Shown piece after piece: positions 49,406 to 60,540 of a stretch of DNA of 64,000 nucleotides. The translations under genes and the position numbers were made by a program. Every line of letters begins with the position of its first letter. The stretch's first letter is position 1. Source of the DNA: Larimichthys crocea (lineage: Eukaryota > Chordata > Actinopteri > Sciaenidae); NCBI RefSeq assembly GCF_000972845.2, contig NC_040027.1:16492410-16556409 (forward strand), read 5' to 3'. The notes under the pieces are model-generated. The model did no database searches and was not told the DNA's origin. It saw only the letters and a program-made list of their open reading frames with translations.

Positions 49406-50705
49406 GAGGTAAATTTCAGTGACTGTTTAATTGCATACAGGATCAATAAAAAGGTGCAAAATGGCACATGTTCACCCAGGATGTCTCAAACTGAGGGAAG
49501 AGTCCTCGAGTCCTACTGAGTTTGTCCCAGCATCAGCAAAAAATGTACACTCATAGCTGAGCTTTATGCATCTTTTTCATAAACATAGAAAGACAAGAAG
49601 AGAAAGGACAGAGCTCGCACACACACACAGTCACACAGACGCAGTCACACGGCCCATTTGTGGTTAGTTTACAACCACCTTAACAGTATATTGGCTGTTT
49701 TGGGTAACCACACGCTGCACAAATGGTCAAGCAATTAAATTTGCGTGAATTATTGCAACATTTAGTCTTGCCTCCTGTCTGAATTCACCTTTATAAAAGT
49801 ATGCATCACAATTATTATCAGTTATTAAATATATAAGTATAATTTGTTTTTTTTTATTACTTATAAGCCGCTTAAAGGGGATTGAAAGAAGAATATCAGA
49901 TCATTTCCAAAGCTATCTTATTCACGCTGTATTTTCATGGCTTTTATTTCACATGAGAGCAAAGACACTGTCCGCTCTCTTTATGAAAAAAAAATATTTC
50001 ATAACAGTGAGGAAAAGCGTGAACAAATCGATTCATCACAGTCAAATACCTGCAAAGGAAATACATTTTCATTAAAGCTGCATTGATCCCCTTTGAAGTC
50101 AAGAGTTTGTCCTCATTGTGCTCTGTCTCAACCTGTGAGAGTGTACTTGGACAGTCTTGGCAGCATGCAGCAGAGCCATCAGACTAGGGCCTTCTCATCA
50201 CTGAGTGGATTAGTGTTCATGTCTGAAGCCACTTACTGGACATTAGACAGGGCTGCTGAGTGGCACATGCGCCACATTTCCCCTAAAGCCCTGCCATGCC
50301 ATGCCGCAGGTATGTGGTGCCGACTGGCCAAACCCCATGTCAGGCATTCTCTGGATGCCTGCAGTCGTGCCAGACACCAGGGGACAGGGTGAAAAGATGG
50401 ACGGAGGGATGATTGTATGAATCAGAGTGGATGGAAAAGTAAGGGAAGTAAATGAGTGTAATCTAATATGGCTGGAGGAACAGAAAAGTGAGTGCTGAGA
50501 AAGAAAATGAGAATTTTAAAGTAAAGTTTAAAGTTAGAGAGGGGCAGTGTGCAGACAGAGATGACATAGTGTGTGGATCTGTGGTAACATTTGACTGATG
50601 AGTTATGTTGGTGGTGATGAGAGAATGCATACCCCTCGTATCTGCACAGCAAGCATGGAGCTAGTGGTTAACTTAGATTAGGAACATCCAGTCTGACTGT
50701 GCAAA

Positions 50706-50995
50706 GCTTAAAAAAATCCACCTACCAGCACCTCTAAGGCTTAAGTTATATAAACTGAACAGCAAGTTGTTGTTCGCATGAGAGATCATATTTCGTGGCC
50801 GATTCCTAGAGTCCCGAAGTCACTGATAGGTTACCAAGCAACCAGTGAAGACTAATGCTATATAATGTGTTAATTAGTGAGCTTTAGAGGCGCTAGTAAG
50901 CAGATTTTTTTAAACTTTGGACAGAGACGACAGTTTCACCCTGCTTCTGGTTTATATTCTAACCTAATTAGCTGCTGGTTGCAGCTTCAAACTTC
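50706..50995 (+). mobile_element. Foldback interspersed repeat, copy C
   Basis: Shares aaatccacctaccagcacct with copy A (aaatctacccaccagcac). It ends with gctgctggttgcagctt, like the right terminus of copy A. Central sequence diverged. Confidence 0.6.
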
Positions 50996-52375
50996 AGATT
51001 TGTTGTACAGTGTGACATCTATCTTCACATCTAACTCATAGGAAGCAAATATATCCTTACTTTTATGTAGCCCTTATGTCCTCACCTGTCTTGACTTTTC
51101 CCATTCTCTCAGCGCACACATCTATAACCACAAAAAGCAGAAATAATGTGCAATCAACATCAGGTCAAGGACATACTGTAGACAAAGACACACACAATGC
51201 CTTACCCGCGTTGGATCTCTTTATTTAGCTTCAGCTACTTATTGTGACACTTTTTCACACAGTGCTGCTTTTGCGTGTCACTAAGATCTTACCGAAGGGA
51301 GAGCAAATTTGCCTGCATATCAAGTACTGATAAGGCCGGGTAATCACGCTACTGTGACCCATGTTTAGTGGCACTGAGAGAACATAAAGGTCGCATCACA
51401 CCCGTAACTGTAAAACTGTCAAAATATGATAATATAATCAAAATATATAAAAGCAGTCAGATGAGAATGTACAAAATCTAAGAATATAAGACGATCACTG
51501 AAAAGGTGGTGGCAGCCTAAAGGGGCACAGACCATCTCCTATATAGTTTGGCCAGCTGAGGAAAGGCCAGCCACATGTTGGCCAACATCCCAGTCAACAT
51601 CACGAGGTTGTCTTTGGCTGTTAGTGACTGGAAAAGACCAAAGTCAGTGCTGTTTCATGCAAAGTTTTAGCCGTGCCAAAGCCTATCCACCCTGCCCCTC
51701 AAGCCCCGCTGTGTGAAGTAATTCTTCATGCCAGTGAAACCAGACAGACTCTGTGTTTTGTCACTGCATGCATGGTGATATTTTTTCAACTTCAAAGATT
51801 AACAAGTGGATGTTCCTCCTTAAAAGCAAAAGTTTTTTCATGTACAATGTCAAGCTTCTTCTTCCTGTAAGGAAGTTTGAAATACGGGGTTAAAACCTGT
51901 GGGCTGTATCATTAGCAAGACGGGCAAATTTCCTCTGTCAAGGCTTGTCATCACGTTATAGGAGAAAGAACTTCATCCACTCCAACTTAGTCCGTAAGGG
52001 AACAATCTTCCACTTAAATCCTGGCTAAAAGGATTTAGGACTTAAAAAACAAGCTACATTTAATGTTTATTTTATTCTGTACCATAGACACATATGTAGA
52101 CAGATTGTAGAACAGTAACAGTGAAAATAAAGCACACTCGCAAGGCAGCTGTGTCTCTGGAAGTTGAACTGCAGGCCAAACTCAGGAGCCCAAAGGACCA
52201 ATGACAAATCCCTCCTGCCTTGACACTTTTGTGCATTATATTAAAAAGCACATGATAGTGACACAGGGCCTCTAAAATCCTTCTTGTATGTAATATGTTT
52301 ATTCGTCTAAAGAGCCACAGTAGTATATTCACTTACAGTATTAACAACTTTTTAAAAAATGTTTTTTTTTTATGC

Positions 52376-52421
52376 CACTAGTTCTCAACCTTTTAGAGTC
52401 AAGGCCCACCAGAATAATACA
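52376..52421 (+). mobile_element. Fragment of a hAT-type transposon end
   Basis: ccactagttctcaacctttt, then gagtcaaggcccacc, resembles the left terminal region of Charlie-like hAT elements (cagtggttctcaacc). The opposite end is not visible nearby, so it is a truncated relic. Confidence 0.45.
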
Positions 52422-52930
52422 GTAGATGTGTGCTATCACTGTCCTACCTTATAAACAACCTTTAAGGTCACAAAGTTTGACATACCACCCTGTGCATTTG
52501 CAGTGGGATGACTTGCTGTTTCGCTTCAAATGAGGGATTTTAGTGGACCACAGCAGGCGGACAGATGTTGTTAGGAAAATTCATTAGACAGCTCAATTTG
52601 TGACATTATATTAGATTTGCTCTGATGGACAAGCGGCACCCTCTGATGGTCAAAAAGCAGAGTGATTTTTAAAGTGTTGTGTGCTCTGGCACTCTCTGCT
52701 GGATATCATGAAATAAGTAACAGCAACAACTGAGATAGACTGAGGTAGACTAGTATGTCACGTTAAACTTGATGGCATCCAAATGCAGCTCTGGAAAGAG
52801 CCTTCTTATTGAGAGAAATGAGTCAAGGAATAAGTTTTGCACAAAAATGAGGTGCACCACTATTTATTTTTTTGAGTAGACAGAAATTACCACCAGAGAT
52901 TTGGAGATACATACCAGAAGTAGTTAAAGT

Positions 52931-53951
52931 AGTGTTTTAAGTGAATGAATTAAGTTTATTATTATGTTTATTATGAATGAATGTAAAAAGCAGGTGGCGG
53001 TGGCTGAAGGCTGGCTGGCATCTCAGGTGAAGTAAGGAAAGAGGATTCAGTGGAGAACACTGGCTGAAAAAAGCAAGACACACTGGAGAACTGCACACTT
53101 GAGGAGTCTCAACATCACAAACAAAGGAAGGTACTGCAAAACTTGCAGTTAAAAACACAAGAGTAACACTGTTATATTATTAGCAGGAGTGATTGCTGGA
53201 TGGGAGACAGGTGTACCTTGTTGCTAAGACCTGCATAGCCATACACACTGCACAGAGACAAAACCAAACAGCAAAACAAGAATAACCATGACATATTGTT
53301 TAATGTACTACAGAAAGGCAGAAGGCATAGCTGAGGTTGTTTCTGTAACTTGGAGTGTTGGAGTGGCACCCTCCTTTTGTCTTTGTCCTTGGTCTGACTC
53401 TGGCCCTTTTTGGTGGGAATGTGATGAAGCAACTTGACATGTTTAATTCTGGGCAATTAAACTTTAACAGACTAGTAATATGAGCAATATGCTTTTAAAG
53501 ACTAGTGTCTAATTATAATTAAAGACATTAGTCTCAAAACCAGTGCTAGAATATGAAGTCTCTGTTACTCTGTTACTGTTTTCAAAAGCCAACCCGCAAA
53601 GCTTACAACCAGAAAGTAGCTTTACAGCAAAGAATCTTATCTATAAATCTAGTTTTTCTTTTCTTTCTAGTATCTAAACAGGGAGAGCATGTGTAAGGAG
53701 GCCCTGAATAAAATACAGAGACTGCAAGACACTGAAAGTGTGAGATGCAAAAGAAAAAATGTAAGTTTTGCATGAAAAAAAGGAGGAAGGGCAATAGTGC
53801 ACAACTCCTCATCACTACGAGACAGTTGAAAATGCACAAATAATGACAGGATGTGACTTTTGTCACATTAAGGTGACAACCACAGGATCTTTTAGTGTGC
53901 AACCTGCTGCATGAAGGGGTCTTCAGCAACCCATGGCTGACAGTCGCCAAG
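52931..53951 (+). repeat. Upstream part of tandem protease unit, copy 1
   Basis: The 5-prime flank of the intact protease gene at 53952. It is near-identical to 56350-57362, with small indels (for example an extra gcaggtca in copy 2). It has no TATA box at the position where the paralogue at 58835 has one. A short minus-strand frame with a signal-peptide-like start (ATG at 53291-53293) exists in both copies, but I do not regard it as a gene. Confidence 0.9.
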
Positions 53952-56031
53952 ATGCATGCTCTGCACACGTTGTTGCTTTTTCATGTTCTGACATACTTCG
54001 GAGGAAATGGTAAGATTATCTTTTTTTGTTATTATTCAACTCACAAATAAGACATTACTTAATTAAAGTGTTCTACTTATCTTTTTAGCACTTGGGAGTG
54101 AAATCATAAATGGTAAAAAGACCAAGCAGAGCTCGATGATGTATATGGCGTCAGTGCAGGACAAGGGACGCAGACATGTATGTGGAGGATTCCTTATCAG
54201 TGAAGACTTTGTAGTCACTGCTGCGCACTGCGACGACTGGTGAGTTACCTCTCCTCTTTAATCTTTGAATCACCCAAATATGATTAAATAATTCTGTCAC
54301 TTTTGAAATCATTATTCATACAGGAAACCTACAAGTGTTGTTCTTGGTACCCACAATCTGAAGAAGGTTAATGATGAAACCATGAGATACAATGTGAAGA
54401 GGTGCAAACACCCATTTTACAAGGAAGTTGCATCTGGGAATGACATCATGCTCCTCAAAGTAAGTAGATACCTATTCAACCTCATAGTGTCAGATGATAT
54501 CATGTGTCTTTAAGGACAGATTATTAGGGCAACAACCACTGCCAATCACAAAGCAATAATAACAATAATAATTCACCATTCTTTGTTACATTCAATACTT
54601 CGATACATATAGAGTCTACACTGGTACATACTTCCCCCAGGAAGTACTAAAAAGCTCATAGTCTCTCACTTTCTCCTGCCTAGATCCACTACTACTCAAA
54701 ACACCTTAAATACTGTTAAAAAAAACTCACTTAAGTAAAATATTACAAAGTTTAACTTTGTTTGAGCATTGCAGATGGTGATGGACATTGTCCCCATTCA
54801 CTTGTATTACAATTGCATGTCCCCATTATGCCCCTAATATTGCAAAGAACAACTGTGCCCTCTTGAAATTATACATTGCCACATGGTGCCCTACATGCTA
54901 GAAAAGGTCTTGGAAGAGTTTCACCATAAGTGTATCGGTTTCTCCTATTTTTTCACCACTGTTTATGGTACATGCAGTACTTAATGCCTTTGACACTTCC
55001 TGTACATGCCGAGCCGAAGCCCACATGCTAAAGAATACAAAAGAGACCACATGGGGGCATCAGGGCTCATCATTTTCACTGATGCACACACCATGTATGA
55101 TCAGTTGATAGTAAGACAACTTTTACTCAGTGTTTATATTGTTTTACATATTGATATCATTGCCTATAATCACACAAACACAATTATCTAAGAATAAAAG
55201 TAAAACACGTCATAGAGTTATCAGCTTTATGTAGTCTAAAGCTTTATATTTTGGGAGGATGATGAAGCTTAAGTTGCTGTACCTTCACTTGATATCCAGA
55301 TATCCTGTTTGTGTGCCCTGCTCTTTGTGTCTTGTGAGGTGTGCAGCACCAAATACTGGAAAACCATCATCAAACATCACAGCGCTAGCACTATCTCTAT
55401 TATAGTAGCTCCATCTTTCAACCATTTTTTGTCACCCTGTTTACTTGTGCAATGTTATGACATGAGTTTTTTTTTTTTTTTTACTTTTGCTTTCTTATTT
55501 TATGTCTCCAGCTGTCTAGGAAAGCTCGCCGGGGCAAAAAAACAATTAAGCCACTTCAACTTCCAAGTCAGGACCTAAAACTGAAAGAAGGCAAAAAGTG
55601 CAGAGTAGCTGGATGGGGCTTCACAAGGTCTCATGGTGAAATTGTTAACGATCTGCAAGACGTGGACGTTCCTATCATTAACCTGGAAAAGTGCCAGAAA
55701 GCATGGAGAAATAAACTTCCTGCCAATGTTACATGTGCCGGTGGATATGGCACAAAAAAAGGATTCTGTCAGGTATGCTTTTAAAAATTGCTGGTTTGTG
55801 ATTTAAAAATGATATAAACATTTTAAATAATGAATAAACAAATTAACCTTTTCCTCTTTGCAGGGTGATTCTGGTGGCCCTCTTGTGTTCAAGGAGAAGA
55901 TTGCAGTTGGTATTGTTTCCTTTAACAGCGACTCTGACTGTAACTACCCTACCGGTGTGCCCAACATCTATACAGACATATCAAAATTTGTCCTCTGGAT
56001 AAAAGAAATCCTCCAGAAAAAGACCTGTTAA
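53952..56031 (+). CDS. Granule-type chymotrypsin-fold serine protease (granzyme/neutrophil elastase group), copy 1
   Basis: Five exons: 53952-54009, 54089-54239, 54324-54459, 55512-55772, 55864-56031; 257 residues, all borders GT/AG, with the phases typical of granzyme genes. Signal peptide (1 to about 22), then a Ser-Glu dipeptide before the mature start IING (25), the arrangement activated by dipeptidyl peptidase I in leukocyte granules. Catalytic triad: His66 (TAAHC), Asp110 (GNDIMLLK), Ser205 (GDSGGP). The S1 pocket has Gly at chymotrypsin position 189 and Phe215-Asn216, so trypsin-like cleavage is unlikely. Cys191-Cys220 is kept. Cys145 (position 136) has lost its partner: position 201 is Phe211 (TTC), where the paralogue has Cys (TGC). 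Extra cysteines are Cys97 and the C-terminal residue 257. Very basic overall. AATAAA at 56070-56075. The fish orthologue name is uncertain (annotated variously as granzyme, duodenase or mast-cell-protease-like). Confidence 0.93.
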
Positions 56032-56069
56032 ACAGAACAATGTTACAAATTGGTTTTGAATTGTGTTTG

Positions 56070-56075
56070 AATAAA
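56070..56075 (+). promoter_or_regulatory. Polyadenylation signal of protease copy 1
   Basis: AATAAA 39 bp after the stop codon, giving a very short 3-prime UTR. Confidence 0.8.
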
Positions 56076-56190
56076 CTTTGATTGTACTGATGCATTTCTG
56101 AGTCACTTTGTTAGTCAATCTGCATAACAAGTGAACTTTGTGTTTCCTACAGTGACACCTTTCATCACTAATCAACACAAATGCAACTAA

Positions 56191-56349
56191 CTCTACTAGA
56201 ACTGTTATATTTTCCTCTTATTGCTCTGCTATCACTGCTCGAAGTGGAAAGATTCTGACCTCTGCCTGCAGCACAAATCCCATTAGTGTTTATGGCATAT
56301 GTTTGAATAAAGCCCACAGTAGCCACAGTCCAAATGGCACTTGAAAACA
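56191..56349 (+). repeat. 3-prime flank of tandem protease unit, copy 1
   Basis: Near-identical to 57407-57565 (shared cctcttattgctctgctatc, gtttatggcatatgtttgaa, cagtccaaatggcactt). It marks the right end of the duplicated unit, and copy 2 of the unit starts immediately after it. Confidence 0.92.
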
Positions 56350-57565
56350 GTACAGTTTTAAGGAGTTTATTATTCGAATGAACATAAAAAGCAGGTGGCT
56401 GAAGGCTGGCTGGCATCTCAGGTGAAGTAAGGAAAGCAGGTCAGAGGATTCAGTGGAGAACGCTGGCTGAAAAAAGCAAGACACACTGGAGAACTGCACA
56501 CTTGAGGAGTCTCAACATCACAAACAAAAGAAAGGTACTGCAAAACTTTAAAAACACAAGAGTAACACTGTTATATTATTAGCAGGAGTGATTGCTGGAT
56601 GGGAGACAGGTGTACCTTGTTGCTAAGACCTGCATATCCATACACACTGCACAGAGACAAAACCAAACAGCAAAACAAGAATAACCATGACATATTGTTT
56701 AATGTACTACAGAAAGGCAGAAGGCATAGCTGAGGTTGTTTCTGTAACTTAGACTGTTGGAGTGGCACCCTCGTATGGTCAAAAAGTGAAGAAACTATTA
56801 AAGTCTTTGGTCTGACTCTGGGCCTTCTTGGTGGGAATGTGATGAAGCAACTTGACATGTTTAATTCTGGGCAATTAAACTTTAACAGACTAGTAATATG
56901 AGCAATATGCTTTTAAGGACTAGTGTCTAATTATAATCAAAGACATTAGTCTCAAAACCAGTTAGAATATGAAGTCTCTGTTACTCTGTTACTGTTTTCA
57001 AAAGCCAACCCGCAAAGCTTACAACCAGAAAGTAGAAAGTAGCTCTACAGCAAAGAATCTTATCTATAAATCTAGTTTTTCTTTTCTTTCTAGTATCTAA
57101 ACAGTGAGAGCATGTGTAAGGAGGCCCTGAATAAAATACAGAGACTGCAAGACACTGAAAGTCTGAGATGCAAAAGAAAAAATGTAAGTTTTGCATGAAA
57201 TAAAGGAGGAAGGGCAATAGTGCACAACTCCTCATCACTACAAGACAGTTGAAAATGCACAAATAATGACAGGATGTGACTTTTGTCACATTAAGGTGAC
57301 AACCACAGGATCTTTTAGTGTGCAAACTGCTGCATGAAGGGGTCTTCAGCAACCCACGGCTGCATGCTCTGCACACGTTGTTGCTTTTTCATGTTCTGAC
57401 ATAGTTCTCTGCTAGAACTTTTACATTGCCTCTTATTGCTCTGCTATCACTGGTCGAAGTGGAAAGATTCTGACCTCTGCCTGCAGCACAAATCCTATTA
57501 GTGTTTATGGCATATGTTTGAAAAAAGCCCACAGTAGCCACAGTCCAAATGGCACTTAAAAACAT
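56350..57565 (+). pseudogene. Deleted second copy of the protease unit (exon 1 relic only)
   Basis: Tandem duplicate of 52931-56349. The 5-prime flank (56350-57362) is near-identical to copy 1. A 15-bp deletion at 57362 then removes the initiator ATG. An exon 1 remnant follows (57363-57403, catgctctgcacacgttgtt), and the sequence jumps directly to the 3-prime flank block (57407-57565). About 2.2 kb is therefore missing, corresponding to 53998-56190 of copy 1, with the rest of exon 1 and exons 2-5. It cannot make a protease. The high identity of what remains indicates a recent duplication. Confidence 0.9.
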
Positions 57566-58785
57566 CTTCAATTGTGATCAATTCTAACATCAACACACAT
57601 CATTTAGATCTGTTACAAAATAATACAAAATAAACTCATTGGCTTTAGTTTTATAATTGTGACTGTGGGAACATCATTGCTTAAATCTGCAGCTCGAAGC
57701 CGTGGTTTTTGTGGGTGGTTAAGGTCAATTCATGGGAACCAGTTTTAGGTTGTGTATTGTGTCACATAGACTAACGAGAAAGACTGATAGTGCGTACTGA
57801 TAATGCGTCTGTGTTTTTACCAGATAAGTTTATCAGGCAGAAGCTTATATAATGTGGCTTCATAAATTCAGCACAACAAGTGTTGTTGAACAACAGCATC
57901 GTCCAAAATGAATAAAACCGAGAGAATATTGTGAATAGCATTATTCAAAATCGACTTTTTTGGCAATAAAACATACTGTGTGACTATAAACTTATTGAGC
58001 CTGACAAGCAATGTGTAAGATATGTAACCCTCTTAAGAGACTGTGAATGCATGTTACTGTATAACTTACTTAGCCGAAAGACAGAAAGCACCATGCACTA
58101 GCAGACCAAACACACTATTGCTGTAAACTGAAACATTTCACATTTGTTGAACATTTTTGCAATTTTCTCACCAAAATTATGCAACCTCACCTTCATCTTC
58201 GAAACCTTTCATGTATTTTTTTTATCATATTGGATTTATTACTTGTTCCGGCCAGCCTACATCACTTGGAACAAATGTTCCAACATGGCCAAGTGAAACT
58301 CTGACAGCTGATTCTTTTTTAGACTTCTGGCTGGCGGTCAATGATCACATGACTTTCGAGCATTGGTATCATAATTGTTGTATTGTATTGTATGAGTATG
58401 TAGACACTCAGACCTGAAGCCGAACACTGTGGTTTTCATTACTCATTTAGTTTTTGCTGCTACACTGCAGTGACAAAAGTCAACAGCATAAAGGTCACAG
58501 TGAAAATAATGAATCCATAATAAATACGTTTTTTTATCATCTAACTAAAGTTGTCTTAAGCATAAGTGGTTCAGTGATGCACAGACAGTGGCTGCTCAGG
58601 CAGTAGAACCACAGGCCTGACAATGGAAATACTGCGTGATGATTCATTTCTTTACTGACCACATGCACTTATTATAAAACAATTTAACCACAACCTTTAA
58701 ACAAACTTTTTAACCGCATAAAGAGGATGACGTGGAGCAGCGAAGCAGTCGAAAACCACAGGGTCTTTTGCTAAGCAAACTGCAG
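57566..58785. other. Intergenic spacer and 5-prime flank of protease copy 2
   Basis: AT-rich, no coding exon. The last 80 bp before the TATA box (for example aaccacagggtcttttgcta) align with the 5-prime flank of copy 1. Nothing else noted. Confidence 0.7.
58767..58779. promoter_or_regulatory. Inverted-repeat site TTTGCTAAGCAAA upstream of protease gene
   Basis: A 13-bp dyad just 5-prime of the TATA box. It resembles C/EBP half-sites or a Maf element (TGCTNAGCA). C/EBP factors drive granule protease genes in mammalian myeloid cells, so this fits, but binding is inferred only. Confidence 0.35.
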
Positions 58786-58793
58786 TATAAAAG
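58786..58793 (+). promoter_or_regulatory. TATA box of the second protease gene
   Basis: TATAAAAG, 49 bp before the first ATG (58835). Well placed for a short leader of roughly 20 nt. Confidence 0.75.
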
Positions 58794-58834
58794 GGCTGAC
58801 TTAACAAAGACAACAGGTTAAGTTTGCTACTGAT

Positions 58835-60528
58835 ATGATGCATACTCTGCACGGGTTTCTGATTTTCAGCCTTCTGACATGTCTCGGACTTAACGGTAAG
58901 ATTACCAGATCTGGTTATTGGTATCTGGCCTACTACTTATATCAATTTATTCAAGTGTTCATAGGGTTTTTGAAATGAGGTTGTATGAGGTCCTGGCATG
59001 GAAGAAAAGCAAAGCACTGCGGTGAATAGGGTCAGCAGGAAAACATTTATGCATTTTATACATGTGTATATGTATATTTCAGCCACATAAAAATAGGTAT
59101 GCCAAAAAAGTCAATATTTATTTAAGTGTAGGCTATAGATAGTATATTCTAACTGACTAAATATGCCACCAGACAGCCCTTTCTCTTGGTGCTACATTGT
59201 TTCAACTGTAGAACTTTCACATTCCTTTGCCTAAACACACCTGAACTATCCTTTAACTCATCTATTTTTCTTTATATCTTTGCAGCGCTTGGGAGTGAAA
59301 TCATAAATGGTAAAAATGCCATAGACAAACGGATGCTATATATGGCCTCAGTGCAGAACAAGGAAGGTAAACATATCTGTGGAGGATTTCTCATCAGCGA
59401 AGACCTTGTGGTCACTGCTGCACACTGTGACCCCCAGTGAGTTACCGTTCCTCTTCAAGCTACCTTTTTAATTCATGCAGTAAGAAATCAAACCAGAACA
59501 ATAAATTTGTCAGTTTCATTTGTCAACTAATGACAAGCTTTCAATGATCATTTGCTCAGCAATCCTACAAGTGTTGTCCTTGGCACCCACAATCTCAAGA
59601 AGGTTGATGACAAAACAATGAGATACACTGTGAAGAGATGCAAGAATCAATCTTACAAGAATGTTTCATCTGGGAATGACATCATGCTCCTCAAAGTAAG
59701 TAGATATTTAAATAGTCTAACAGTCCTAGGGAAAATCATGCAATATTTTCATGTTCTCTTTAAACTAACCCATGCATCACTATTATCTCCATATTCAAGT
59801 TATTGTGTATTAACTTGAGATTTGACTGATGGAGGATCATAGGTATGCCATATATCAGTCTAGTTTAATTTTAACTTTTTGTGTGTCAACAGCTAACCAA
59901 GAAAGCCCGTCTAAGCAAGAGAGTGCAACTGATTAAACTGCCAAAACCAAATAATAAAAAAGTTCTAAGGAAGTGCCAAGTGGCTGGATGGGGTCACACA
60001 AGTACAGGTGGTGAAAATGTTGATGCGCTGCGTGTGGTGGATGTACCTTTTATTAACCTGGACATCTGTAAGAGAGAATGGAAGAGCATTGGCGTTGCGC
60101 TTCCTGACAATGTTATCTGTGCTGGTGGATATGACACAACCAAAGGATTCTGTCAGGTATGTTTACATTGCAATATTTTTAGATCATGGTTACTTTACTT
60201 TACAATATTATGTAATGCTGTAATAAGTAAGTTTCCCCGTTGTGGGATGAATAAAGTACAATCTAATCTAATCTTTTCTGTCCATTTAAAGAAAATGTCA
60301 ACTGGTTTCTTGTCTTAGAAACTGAAAAAAAAAAACCCAAGAAATTAAGCTTCTCTCTCTTCACAGGGTGACTCAGGTGGTCCTCTAGTGTGCAACGGGG
60401 AGGCTGTTGGTGTCGTGTCTTTCAACATGAGGAGAAACTGTGACTACCCAAATATTCCCAACATCTATACGGACATATCAAAATACCTTCAACTGATCAA
60501 AGATGTTCGTAATAAAAAGACTTGTTAA
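58835..60528 (+). CDS. Granule-type chymotrypsin-fold serine protease (granzyme/neutrophil elastase group), paralogue
   Basis: Five exons: 58835-58895, 59286-59436, 59560-59695, 59893-60156, 60367-60528; 257 residues, GT/AG introns in the same phases as the gene at 53952. The first of two adjacent ATGs was chosen. Signal peptide (1 to about 23), Ser-Glu dipeptide, mature IING (26). Triad: His67, Asp111, Ser207. Gly at position 189, Phe215-Asn216 and Cys191-Cys220 as in the other copy. The standard disulfides 42-58, 136-201 (Cys144-Cys213) and 168-182 are complete. Extra cysteines are Cys98 and the C-terminal residue. Possible glycosylation at Asn100 (NQS) and Asn105 (NVS). Lys-rich. It has a proper TATA box. 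Diverged from the neighbour throughout, so an older duplicate. Likely stored in leukocyte granules; the substrate cannot be assigned with confidence. Confidence 0.94.
60228..60274 (+). mobile_element. Short retroposon 3-prime tail in protease intron 4
   Basis: gtttccccgttgtgggatga followed by ataaagtacaatctaatcta. This resembles the conserved 3-prime end of fish LINE/SINE elements (ttccccattgtgggatnaataaag plus a short tandem tail). A fragment only. Confidence 0.45.
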
Positions 60529-60540
60529 GGGACTTGTATT

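Larger units (their letters stand above)
46388..52930. other. Intergenic region between fgf22 and the protease cluster
   Basis: 6.5 kb with no credible coding exon. It contains two copies of the foldback family (47036-47165, 50706-50995), a 219-bp foldback element (49187-49405) and a fragment of a hAT end (52376-52421). The stretches 47870-48130 and 48700-48960 have balanced composition and transcription-factor-like words, and may be fgf22 regulatory DNA. RNF126, FSTL3 and other human neighbours of FGF22 are not present here. Confidence 0.7.

Noticed and set aside
53172..53968. Minus-strand frames upstream of the first protease, including a signal-peptide-like MSWLFLFCCLVLSLC start, also present at 56571-57376
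   Set aside because: The two copies are recent duplicates, so shared open frames are not evidence of selection. No homology recognised, and no convincing splice partner.
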